A stretch of DNA of 9,235 bases, taken from an uncultured Eubacteriales bacterium (GTDB taxonomy: Bacteria > Bacillota > Clostridia > Oscillospirales > CAG-272). Each line of letters begins with the position of its first letter. Positions within the stretch are counted from its first letter, which is position 1. A program made the position numbers and the translations under genes. Shown in pieces: positions 1 to 5,406 of the stretch. The notes beneath the pieces were generated by a model. The model made no database searches. It saw only the letters and a list, made by a program, of their open reading frames with translations, and was not told where the DNA came from. Location of the stretch: contig CAKSNQ010000054.1 in the NCBI GenBank assembly GCA_934476315.1, positions 1 to 9,235 on the forward strand. Direction: 5' to 3'.

Positions 1-27
1 GTCGTATTCCTGTCGTTCACCCGCCAT
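1..27 (-). CDS. Possible first codons of a gene downstream of yerC (partial)
   Basis: Reading leftward on the minus strand, an ATG lies 8 bases after the yerC stop codon and stays open for nine codons (MAGERQEYD) to the window edge. A weak purine-rich stretch, GGAAAG (39-44), sits 11 bases upstream. The tight spacing suggests a gene translated in one operon with yerC. In Firmicutes, yerC-type genes often lie near the pcrA helicase, so a PcrA/UvrD-like helicase is a guess from context only. Nine residues cannot identify the product, and the ATG may not be used at all. Confidence 0.3.
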
Positions 28-35
28 ACGGTTCG

Positions 36-341
36 TCACTTTCCGCGGCGTTCCGCACGCTCGACGTTCTGAAGAACCTTCAGATACCCCTCGGTTCCGT
101 ATTTCAGACAACGGTTGACCCGGCTGATCGTCGCCGTGCTCAGCCCCGTCCGCTCGGCAATTTCGGTGTAAATATAGTTGTCCCGCAACATCTTTGCTGC
201 CTGCATCCGACGGGACATCTCCTGCAACTCGGACACTGTGCACAGATCCTCGAAGAAATGGTAGCAATCCTCCAGCGAATCCAAGGTCAGAATCCCACGG
301 AACAAAAAATCCAAATTGGCGTCTCTGAGCTTATCTGCCAT
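36..341 (-). CDS. yerC: TrpR-like DNA-binding protein, YerC/YecD family
   Basis: This small protein of 101 residues belongs to the TrpR-related YerC/YecD family, probable repressors whose ligand and targets are mostly unknown. The order of elements fits the family: an N-terminal helical part (about 1-35, with DFLFRGILTLDSLEDCYHFFEDLCT), the stretch SELQEMSRRMQAAKML (37-52), and a helix-turn-helix at about 57-80 (YTEIAERTGLSTATISRVNRCL) that should contact DNA. The length is normal for the family. The ATG at 341 is preceded by GGGAGG (353-358) at 11 bases, with AGAGGA (345-350) closer in. It is divergent from the glucokinase gene and has its own promoter, which overlaps a palindrome that could be an autoregulatory operator. 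The family call is strong; the regulated genes are not visible from sequence. Confidence 0.92.
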   Translation of the reverse strand: MADKLRDANLDFLFRGILTLDSLEDCYHFFEDLCTVSELQEMSRRMQAAKMLRDNYIYTEIAERTGLSTATISRVNRCLKYGTEGYLKVLQNVERAERRGK

Positions 342-390
342 GTGTCCTCTCGCCTCCCGATAAAATATGAAAAGGGGACATGCCCTTTTT

Positions 391-419
391 ATTGTACCAC
401 TTTTTTACATGGTTGTAAA
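391..419 (-). promoter_or_regulatory. Sigma-A-type promoter of yerC
   Basis: On the minus strand, TTTACA (419-414), 17 bases, then TACAAT (396-391) match the -35 and -10 boxes with one mismatch each. Transcription should begin near 384, giving a leader of about 43 bases. Upstream of the -35 box the minus strand has two A5 runs (428-424 and 436-432) that resemble an UP element. An imperfectly separated inverted repeat, AAAAGGG/CCCTTTT (370-376 and 383-389), lies across the expected start site. Confidence 0.75.
404..419. promoter_or_regulatory. Candidate operator palindrome over the yerC -35 box
   Basis: TTTACA-N4-TGTAAA is a perfect inverted repeat with 6-base arms and a 4-base centre. The right arm is the -35 hexamer of the yerC promoter. 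A dimeric helix-turn-helix protein bound here would block RNA polymerase. YerC itself is the nearest candidate regulator, but that is inference; A/T-rich palindromes of this size also arise by chance. Confidence 0.4.
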
Positions 420-465
420 GGGCTTTTTGGATTTTTCTGTGAAAGTCGCCGGGGCACGCACCCGG

Positions 466-511
466 AAAAAAGAAAAAAGCTGTTGACTTTCCAAAGGAAA
501 TCTATTATAAT
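466..511 (+). promoter_or_regulatory. Strong sigma-A promoter with UP-like A-tract for the glucokinase gene
   Basis: TTGACT (483-488), a 17-base spacer and TATAAT (506-511) give a promoter with a single mismatch from consensus. Just upstream, 466-478 reads A6-G-A6, placed about 40-52 bases before the expected start near 518, where an UP element would bind the polymerase alpha subunit. The predicted leader to the ATG at 630 is about 112 bases, long enough for the two stem-loops listed below. Confidence 0.85.
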
Positions 512-525
512 AGTGGAAAGAACCA

Positions 526-543
526 CCGCGTCGCCCGACGCGG
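526..543 (+). promoter_or_regulatory. GC-rich stem-loop at the 5' end of the glucokinase leader
   Basis: CCGCGTC and GACGCGG form a perfect 7-bp stem closed by the tetraloop GCCC. It starts about 8 bases after the predicted transcription start and is followed by AATTTTG. The T run is too short for an efficient terminator. Protection of the mRNA 5' end is the simplest guess; a weak attenuator is possible. Confidence 0.5.
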
Positions 544-593
544 AATTTTGCGTGGAATGGAGAGACGAGGCTCCTCCAAATTTCAGTTTCACG

Positions 594-613
594 CCGTTGC
601 CCCGCGGCAACGG
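594..613 (+). promoter_or_regulatory. Stem-loop directly upstream of the glucokinase ribosome binding site
   Basis: CCGTTGCC and GGCAACGG form a perfect 8-bp stem with a 4-base loop (CCGC). The stem ends one base before the probable Shine-Dalgarno sequence AAAGG (615-619), which stays unpaired and lies 10 bases from the ATG. The structure could keep the start region open or bind a regulator; nothing in the sequence decides which. Confidence 0.5.
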
Positions 614-629
614 GAAAGGCAGAGTCAGA

Positions 630-1592
630 ATGGTACGTTTGGGTGTAGACCTCGGCGGCACGAACATCGCCGTCGGCATTGTGGACGAGAACTATCGGAT
701 TTTACATAAGGACAGCGTCCCGACCGAGGCAACGCGCGCGCCGGAGGCGATCGTAGAGGATATTGCTATGCTGTGCCACCGCGTCGTGGAAGCCGCCGGG
801 CGCACCATGGCAGACGTTGCGGGCATCGGCATCGCCGCCCCCGGTACGATCAACAGTCACGACGGCTACGTGGAATACGCCAATAACCTGCCGTTCCACC
901 ACTTCCCCATCGTGGCACTGCTACGGGAGCGCGTGGGCGATTCCATCCCCGTTTTTGTAGAAAATGACGCCAACGCCGCGGCATGGGGCGAAGCGGTCGC
1001 GGGCGCGGCGAAGGGAACCGCCAACTCGGTCATGATCACCCTCGGAACCGGCGTCGGCGGCGGAATTATCATCGACAACAAGGTGTACTCCGGCTTCAAC
1101 GGCGCGGGCGGCGAGCTGGGTCACATGGTCATCGTGGAAAACGGTCATCCCTGTTCCTGCGGACGTCGCGGTTGCTGGGAGGCATATTCCTCGGCGACGG
1201 CGCTCATCCGCATGACCGGGGATAAGATCACCGCCTGTGAGCGCGAGGGTCGCGTCACCGTGATGACCGACGCCGTTCGCAAAAAGGGTCGCGTCACGGG
1301 ACGCACCGCCTTTGACGGCATGCGCGCGGGCGACGAGGCGGCGACGGAGGTCGTCAACGAATACCTGCGTTATCTGGCATGCGGCGTTGCCAACATGATC
1401 AACATCTTCCAGCCCGAGGTTCTCTCCATCGGAGGCGGCATCTCCGGTGAGGGGCAATCGCTCCTTGACGCGCTCGTCCCGCTGGTCAGAAAAGAGTGCT
1501 ACGGCGGAAGCGCGGCAAAGGCGACCGAAATCCGCATCGCGGCGCTCGGAAACGACGCCGGCATCGTCGGCGCGGCTCTGCTGGGCGTCTGA
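630..1592 (+). CDS. glcK: ROK family glucokinase
   Basis: The 320-residue product should phosphorylate glucose, or a related hexose or amino sugar, to the 6-phosphate with ATP in the cytoplasm. The N-terminal phosphate loop DLGGTN spans residues 7-12. The catalytic region ENDANAAAWGE (111-121) holds the probable base Asp113. GTGVGGGI (139-146) and GELGH (161-165) follow, then the ROK zinc site: His165 with C175-X-C177-G-X2-G-C182 and Glu184. Length and motif order are normal for bacterial ROK glucokinases. The frame is open far upstream to 258, but the ATG at 630 is chosen because the phosphate loop must lie near the N-terminus and AAAGG (615-619) precedes it. The gene stands alone behind a strong promoter with a structured leader and is divergent from yerC. 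Sugar specificity cannot be proved; N-acetylmannosamine or fructose kinase activity is the main alternative. Confidence 0.9.
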   Translation: MVRLGVDLGGTNIAVGIVDENYRILHKDSVPTEATRAPEAIVEDIAMLCHRVVEAAGRTMADVAGIGIAAPGTINSHDGYVEYANNLPFHHFPIVALLRERVGDSIPVFVENDANAAAWGEAVAGAAKGTANSVMITLGTGVGGGIIIDNKVYSGFNGAGGELGHMVIVENGHPCSCGRRGCWEAYSSATALIRMTGDKITACEREGRVTVMTDAVRKKGRVTGRTAFDGMRAGDEAATEVVNEYLRYLACGVANMINIFQPEVLSIGGGISGEGQSLLDALVPLVRKECYGGSAAKATEIRIAALGNDAGIVGAALLGV

Positions 1593-1650
1593 GATCGTCT
1601 TTTTACCAAGGACAAGGGCGAGGGACACGTGGGTGGCAATGAACAACCGC

Positions 1651-1722
1651 AAAGTCCAAAAGCCCAAAGCCAGGAGCGCAAAATTCGAGGCACCAAATTC
1701 GAAGAGCCAAATCAGAAAACCG
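1651..1722. repeat. Degenerate quasi-periodic repeat (7/14-base period)
   Basis: Between the glucokinase stop and its terminator lies an A-rich tract built from related units. Three 14-base units can be lined up: AAATTCGAGGCACC (1681-1694), AAATTCGAAGAGCC (1695-1708) and AAATCAGAAAACCG (1709-1722). Shorter units (AAAGTCC, AAAAGCCC, AAAGCCAGGAGCGC) precede them from 1651. Both strands happen to be open, but the peptides are low in complexity (minus strand gives FGFLIWLFEFGASNF), so I treat the tract as non-coding. Confidence 0.5.
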
Positions 1723-1735
1723 AAAAAAGCAAACC

Positions 1736-1771
1736 CGGGACTGTTGTATCTTGATGCGACAGTCCCGTTTT
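1736..1771 (+). terminator. Rho-independent terminator after the glucokinase gene
   Basis: CGGGACTGT (1736-1744) pairs perfectly with ACAGTCCCG (1759-1767) across a 14-base loop, followed by TTTT (1768-1771) and C. The T run is short and the loop large, so some read-through into mutY is possible. No clear promoter was found between this hairpin and mutY, which makes read-through or a weak promoter relevant. Confidence 0.75.
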
Positions 1772-1849
1772 CGGGAGCATGTTCCGCGGCATCTACGGTG
1801 TGTGACGGCGCACGCGGAGCTCCCCGACTTCCCGGGAAAGGAGCCACAC

Positions 1850-2959
1850 ATGAAAAAATCGGACTGCACAGCCCCCGCCGCGCGCGACGACCTGCGCCCC
1901 ATTGTCGAGCCGTTGCTCGACTGGTATGAACAGCATCGCCGCCCCCTGCCGTGGCGCACAGACCCCACACCCTACCACGTCTGGATTTCGGAGATCATGC
2001 TCCAGCAGACGCGCATTGAGGCGGTTCTTCCCTACTACGCGCGGTTTCTCGCCGCGTTTCCAACCCCGAAGGCGCTGGCGGAGGCGGAGGACGACCGTCT
2101 GATGAAGCTGTGGGAGGGGCTGGGCTATTACAGCCGCGCCCGCAACCTCAAGCGCGCCGCACAGCGCGTAGTCGAATTGGGGGGAATTCCGTCGGAACTC
2201 TCGGGGCTTCTTTCGCTCCCCGGCGTCGGCGCCTATACCGCGGGGGCGATCGCCTCAATCGCGTTCGGACTGCCCGAGCCTGCGGTGGACGGTAACGTCC
2301 TGCGCGTCATCACGCGACTGCGCGCCGACGAGCGCGATGTGCTGGCGGAAGCGACCCGGCGGGATGTCACGGAGCGTCTGCGCGCCGTTTACCCGACGAC
2401 GCCCGCCGAAGCCTCCGCGATGACGCAGGCGCTGATGGAGCTGGGCGAGGTCGTTTGCGTTCCGAACGGCGCGCCGCACTGCGAGGACTGTCCGCTCGGA
2501 GCATTTTGCCTTGCCCGTCTGCGAGGACTGACCGAAAAAATCCCCGTGCGCGCCCCCAAAAAGCCGCGCAAGGTCGTCTGCCGCACCGTCCTGCTCCTCA
2601 CGCACGGCGGCAAGATCGCCATTCGCAAGCGGGGCGAGCGCGGGCTTTTGGCGGGACTTTGGGAGTTCCCCGCCATGGAGGAGTCGCTGGACCGCGACGG
2701 CTGTCTGAACCGCCTGCGCGCCATGGGCTTTGCGCCGCTTTCAGTGGAGCCGGTGGGCGACGCCGTGCACCTTTTCACCCACATTGAGTGGCGCATGGGT
2801 GGCTTCCGCGTCGAATTGCCGGACGAAATGCTTCCCGTCGGTGCGCCCGACGGTCTGATCTTTGTCACTCCGAAAGCTCTGCATAGCGACCACGCGCTTC
2901 CCTCGGCGTTCCGCGCCTTTCTCCCTGCCCTGTCCTCCGACGAGTCCGACGCAGACTGA
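1850..2959 (+). CDS. mutY: A/G-specific adenine DNA glycosylase MutY
   Basis: MutY removes adenine mispaired with 8-oxoguanine and so prevents G-to-T mutations. The 369-residue protein has the full architecture. A helix-hairpin-helix glycosylase domain (about 15-225) carries SEIMLQQT with catalytic Glu48, the hairpin LPGVGAYTAGAI (123-134, with Tyr129 as in Bacillus-type enzymes), and VDGNVLR with Asp147. The iron-sulfur cluster ligands are Cys203, 211, 214 and 220. A linker leads to a NUDIX-like C-terminal domain (about 240-360) with LLAGLWEFP (266-274) and the 8-oxoguanine-sensing HLFTH (307-311). The cluster spacing is C-X7-C-X2-C-X5-C, one residue longer than the X6 of E. coli. The ATG at 1850 follows AAAGGAG (1837-1843) at 6 bases; the frame is open upstream to 1751 but that part crosses the terminator. 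No strong promoter is visible between the terminator and the start. Confidence 0.95.
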   Translation: MKKSDCTAPAARDDLRPIVEPLLDWYEQHRRPLPWRTDPTPYHVWISEIMLQQTRIEAVLPYYARFLAAFPTPKALAEAEDDRLMKLWEGLGYYSRARNLKRAAQRVVELGGIPSELSGLLSLPGVGAYTAGAIASIAFGLPEPAVDGNVLRVITRLRADERDVLAEATRRDVTERLRAVYPTTPAEASAMTQALMELGEVVCVPNGAPHCEDCPLGAFCLARLRGLTEKIPVRAPKKPRKVVCRTVLLLTHGGKIAIRKRGERGLLAGLWEFPAMEESLDRDGCLNRLRAMGFAPLSVEPVGDAVHLFTHIEWRMGGFRVELPDEMLPVGAPDGLIFVTPKALHSDHALPSAFRAFLPALSSDESDAD

Positions 2960-3086
2960 CCGATTCCGCGTCAGCTATGGGACATTGCGCCTTGGGAATT
3001 TACGGGGGCAGCCTCACATATCGGAAAATTTCATAAAATGTTTACGTCTTTTCTGATTCTGACCCCGCCGCCGCGCACCGCGCGCC

Positions 3087-3115
3087 TTGACATTTCCGGG
3101 GCGGAATGTTATAAT
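3087..3115 (+). promoter_or_regulatory. Consensus extended -10 promoter of rimO-pgsA
   Basis: TTGACA (3087-3092), a 17-base spacer, and TATAAT (3110-3115) preceded by TGT (3107-3109) match consensus perfectly and include the extended -10 TGn. The start should fall near 3122, giving a leader of about 43 bases. A TTG codon at 3087 in the rimO frame is the -35 box itself and cannot be the translation start. Confidence 0.92.
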
Positions 3116-3132
3116 ACTATCTGAAAATAACC

Positions 3133-3149
3133 CCACCGCTCAGCGGTGG
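3133..3149 (+). promoter_or_regulatory. Stem-loop in the rimO leader
   Basis: CCACCGC (3133-3139) pairs perfectly with GCGGTGG (3143-3149) across TCA. It begins about 11 bases from the predicted 5' end and ends 7 bases before the Shine-Dalgarno GGAG (3157-3160), which is unpaired. Like the first glucokinase leader hairpin it sits close behind a near-consensus promoter, suggesting 5'-end stabilisation, though regulation cannot be excluded. Confidence 0.5.
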
Positions 3150-3164
3150 AAAGATCGGAGACTT

Positions 3165-4505
3165 ATGAAAGTTGGATTTGTTTCGCTCGGTTGCCCGAAG
3201 AATCAGCTCGACACCGAGGTCATGCTGCACGAGGTCGCCAATGCCGGGTACGAAATCACCCCGGACGAAACGCAGGCGGACGTCGTCATCATCAACACCT
3301 GTGCCTTCATCGAAAGCGCCAAAAAAGAGTCCATCGACAACATTCTGGACATCGCGTGGCTGAAAAAGAACGCCTCACTCAAGGCGATCATCGTCACCGG
3401 ATGCCTCGTCGAGCGCTACGCTGACGAAGTGCTCAAGGAATTTCCCGAGGTGGACGCCATCCTCGGCGTCGGCTCGATTCACCACATCGTCGATGCTCTG
3501 CGTGCCGTCTGCGACCCCGCCCGCACCGAGCGCTACAAATCCGTTGAGGATCACAACTGCGTGGCGTTGGGCGGCGACCGCGTGCTGACCACGCCCGACT
3601 ACGCCGCCTACCTCAAGATCGCCGAGGGGTGCGACAACCGTTGCACCTATTGCGCCATCCCCGCCATCCGCGGAAAATTCCGCAGTCGCCCCATGGAGGA
3701 GCTGATCGCCGAGGCAAAGGACCTGGAGTCGCTCGGTGTCAAGGAGCTGACGATCATCGCGCAGGACATCACGCGCTACGGCAAGGACCTCTACGGGCAC
3801 TACGCGCTCGCCGAGCTGTTGCATCGCCTGGGCGAGGAGACCTCTATTCCGTGGATTCGCCTGCTCTACTGCTACCCCGACAAAATGACGGACGAGCTGA
3901 TTGCCGAGATTCGCGACAACGACCGGATTCTCAAATATATCGACCTGCCGCTCCAGCACATCTCCGACCCCGTCCTGCGGGCAATGAACCGCCACGGGGA
4001 CAGCCGCATGATCCGCGAGGTGGTGTCAAAACTGCGTCGGGAGATTCCGGGACTGGTGCTCCGCACAACCTTTATCGTCGGCTTCCCCGGCGAGACCGAG
4101 CAGGATTTCGAAGAGCTGTGCGACTTTCTCAAGGAGGAGAGATTCGAACACGCCGGCGTGTTCCCCTACTCCCGCGAGGAGGGAACGCCCGCTTACGATC
4201 TGCCCGATCAGATCGACGAGCAGGTCAAACAGGACCGCGCCGACATTCTCATGCGGGAACAGCTTCACATCAACGAACAGCAAAACGAGCAGAAGATCGG
4301 CTCGACCATCCTGGTGCTGTGCGAGGACTTTGACCCCGTGAGCGAGGCACACTACGGGCGTAGCGCCGCGGATGCCCCGGACATCGACGGCAAGGTCTAC
4401 TTCAAGAGCCGCCACCGCGTTGCGCCCGGCTCCTTTGTCCGCGTGAAGGTCGAGCGCGTTGTGGACTACGACCTCTTCGGCACGGCAATCGAAGACGCAG
4501 ATTGA
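3165..4505 (+). CDS. rimO: Ribosomal protein S12 (Asp) methylthiotransferase RimO
   Basis: RimO is a radical-SAM enzyme that adds a methylthio group to the conserved aspartate of ribosomal protein S12. The 446-residue protein opens with MKVGFVSLGCPKNQLD, a RimO hallmark. The UPF0004 domain binds the auxiliary 4Fe-4S cluster through Cys10, Cys46 (NTCAF) and Cys80 (TGC). The radical-SAM core begins at C156-X3-C160-X2-C163. A C-terminal TRAM-like part contains DGKVYF and ends near VDYDLFG. This start and length match RimO rather than the tRNA enzymes MiaB and MtaB, whose N-termini differ. The ATG at 3165 is preceded by GGAG (3157-3160) at 4 bases; upstream in-frame sequence is promoter and hairpin. 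The gene is first in a two-gene operon with pgsA, 17 bases downstream, a common clostridial order. Confidence 0.96.
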   Translation: MKVGFVSLGCPKNQLDTEVMLHEVANAGYEITPDETQADVVIINTCAFIESAKKESIDNILDIAWLKKNASLKAIIVTGCLVERYADEVLKEFPEVDAILGVGSIHHIVDALRAVCDPARTERYKSVEDHNCVALGGDRVLTTPDYAAYLKIAEGCDNRCTYCAIPAIRGKFRSRPMEELIAEAKDLESLGVKELTIIAQDITRYGKDLYGHYALAELLHRLGEETSIPWIRLLYCYPDKMTDELIAEIRDNDRILKYIDLPLQHISDPVLRAMNRHGDSRMIREVVSKLRREIPGLVLRTTFIVGFPGETEQDFEELCDFLKEERFEHAGVFPYSREEGTPAYDLPDQIDEQVKQDRADILMREQLHINEQQNEQKIGSTILVLCEDFDPVSEAHYGRSAADAPDIDGKVYFKSRHRVAPGSFVRVKVERVVDYDLFGTAIEDAD

Positions 4506-4522
4506 GAACGGAGGGATTTTTC

Positions 4523-5161
4523 ATGAAAAAAATGAACACTCCCAACAAGCTGACCGTGCTCCGGATGATTCTTGTCCCGGCAATCATGGTCGTCATGCTT
4601 CTGCCCTACTCGATTTTCAACAACATCCTCGCGCTTCTGATTTTCTCCGCCGCGTCCGTCACCGACCTGCTCGACGGCATCATTGCGCGGAAGTACAATC
4701 TGATTACGGATTTCGGAAAGTTTCTCGACCCGCTGGCGGATAAATTCATGGTTATCGCCGCAATCTTCGGCATTATCTGCCGTTACAGCGGCTTCGGCAT
4801 CGGCTCCGACGCCCACATCAATGAATATATGTTCTGGACGTTCATGGCGATGCTGATCATCACCGTGTTCCGCGAGCTTGCCGTGGCGTCCATCCGGCTG
4901 ATTACCGCCAAGCGCGCAAATGTTGTGGTTGCCGCCAACATGCTGGGCAAAACCAAGACCGTGGCGCAGATGATCTGCATTATCCTCGCCCTGGTGGAGC
5001 CGGTCGCGCACGACATCATCGCGCATTACGTACCCGATTTCTTCTTCTACGGCTTCTATCCGCTGACCCTGCTCGCCGCCGCCGTGTCCATTGTGTTCAC
5101 CATCTGGTCGGGACTGAATTATATCTGCTCGTACTGGAAGTATATGGACCCCGAGGATTGA
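4523..5161 (+). CDS. pgsA: CDP-diacylglycerol--glycerol-3-phosphate 3-phosphatidyltransferase
   Basis: PgsA makes phosphatidylglycerol phosphate from CDP-diacylglycerol and glycerol-3-phosphate, the committed step to phosphatidylglycerol and cardiolipin, in the cytoplasmic membrane. The 212-residue protein carries the complete CDP-alcohol phosphotransferase signature D48-X2-D51-G52-X2-A55-R56-X8-G65-X3-D69-X3-D73. Hydrophobic segments lie at about 10-28, 33-50, 74-88, 103-118, 145-160 and 175-203, matching the six-helix family fold. The N-terminus MNTPNKLTVLR is typical of PgsA and argues against phosphatidylserine synthase. The ATG at 4523 has GGAGGG (4510-4515) at 7 bases; an in-frame ATG at 4532 is an alternative three codons in. 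The gene follows rimO by 17 bases with no promoter between them, so both should come from the promoter at 3087-3115. Hairpins follow at once. Confidence 0.94.
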   Translation: MKKMNTPNKLTVLRMILVPAIMVVMLLPYSIFNNILALLIFSAASVTDLLDGIIARKYNLITDFGKFLDPLADKFMVIAAIFGIICRYSGFGIGSDAHINEYMFWTFMAMLIITVFRELAVASIRLITAKRANVVVAANMLGKTKTVAQMICIILALVEPVAHDIIAHYVPDFFFYGFYPLTLLAAAVSIVFTIWSGLNYICSYWKYMDPED

Positions 5162-5178
5162 AGGAAAAACAAAAAAAA

Positions 5179-5221
5179 CGGAGGTATTAAAAAACTCAAA
5201 ATGAGTTTTTTAACACCTCCG
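5179..5221. terminator. Long nested inverted repeat after pgsA, probable terminator
   Basis: The arms CGGAGGT (5179-5185) and ACCTCCG (5215-5221) enclose TTAAAAAACTC (5187-5197) and GAGTTTTTTAA (5203-5213) around the loop AAAAT. One A/C mismatch separates outer and inner stems, for 18 paired bases in total. The inner stem contains an A6/T6 block, so the T run lies inside the hairpin instead of after it. The start is 18 bases from the pgsA stop. It may act as a terminator in either direction or protect the mRNA 3' end. The outer arms equal a Shine-Dalgarno and its complement. Confidence 0.6.
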
Positions 5222-5234
5222 TCGACGTTGGTCT

Positions 5235-5257
5235 TGGCGGCAGGACACCGCCATTTT
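5235..5257 (+). terminator. Short intrinsic terminator candidate
   Basis: TGGCGG (5235-5240) pairs with CCGCCA (5248-5253) across CAGGACA, followed by TTTT (5254-5257) and G. The shape is right for a plus-strand terminator but the T run is short. It is probably a back-up for rimO-pgsA. Confidence 0.5.
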
Positions 5258-5312
5258 GCTATCATAGAAGCAAGAAGATCAAAAAAGCCGACAAAAACGA
5301 CCGAGATCGCGC

Positions 5313-5341
5313 AAAATGCCGGAACCCAATCGGCATTTTTT
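5313..5341. terminator. Bidirectional intrinsic terminator
   Basis: AAAATGCCG (5313-5321) pairs with CGGCATTTT (5331-5339) across a 9-base loop and is followed on the plus strand by two more T, giving T6. On the minus strand the same hairpin ends with TTTT before GCGC, so it can also stop transcripts leaving asnA. The position between convergent operons fits two-way termination. Confidence 0.7.
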
Positions 5342-5386
5342 GGGGGCTGTAAAAAACATTGAGTTTTTTACAGCCCCCTCTTTTAT
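5342..5386. terminator. Strong hairpin between pgsA and asnA
   Basis: GGGGGCTGTAAAAAA (5342-5356) pairs perfectly over 15 bases with TTTTTTACAGCCCCC (5364-5378) around CATTGAG. On the plus strand TCTTTTATT follows. On the minus strand it begins 29 bases after the asnA stop. Like the hairpin at 5179-5221 it has an A6/T6 block next to the loop. It should block read-through between the two convergent operons. Confidence 0.7.
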
Positions 5387-5406
5387 TCTGTTGGAAAAAG
5401 GCACGC

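Noticed and set aside
258..629. N-terminal extension of the glucokinase frame
   Set aside because: It crosses two promoters and both leader stem-loops, and the family starts just before the DLGGTN loop.
1751..1849. N-terminal extension of the mutY frame
   Set aside because: It lies partly in a terminator hairpin, while the ATG at 1850 has a good ribosome binding site.
921..1970. Long minus-strand open frame opposite the glucokinase gene
   Set aside because: It is the antisense shadow of a clear ROK kinase, runs through the terminator and repeat, and its peptide is low in complexity.
3087..3164. N-terminal extension of the rimO frame from a TTG codon
   Set aside because: The TTG is the -35 box of the promoter, upstream of the transcription start.
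4502..4522. Upstream TTG start for pgsA overlapping the rimO stop
   Set aside because: The ATG at 4523 has GGAGGG at ideal spacing, and the extra residues (MRTEGFF) only translate the ribosome binding site.
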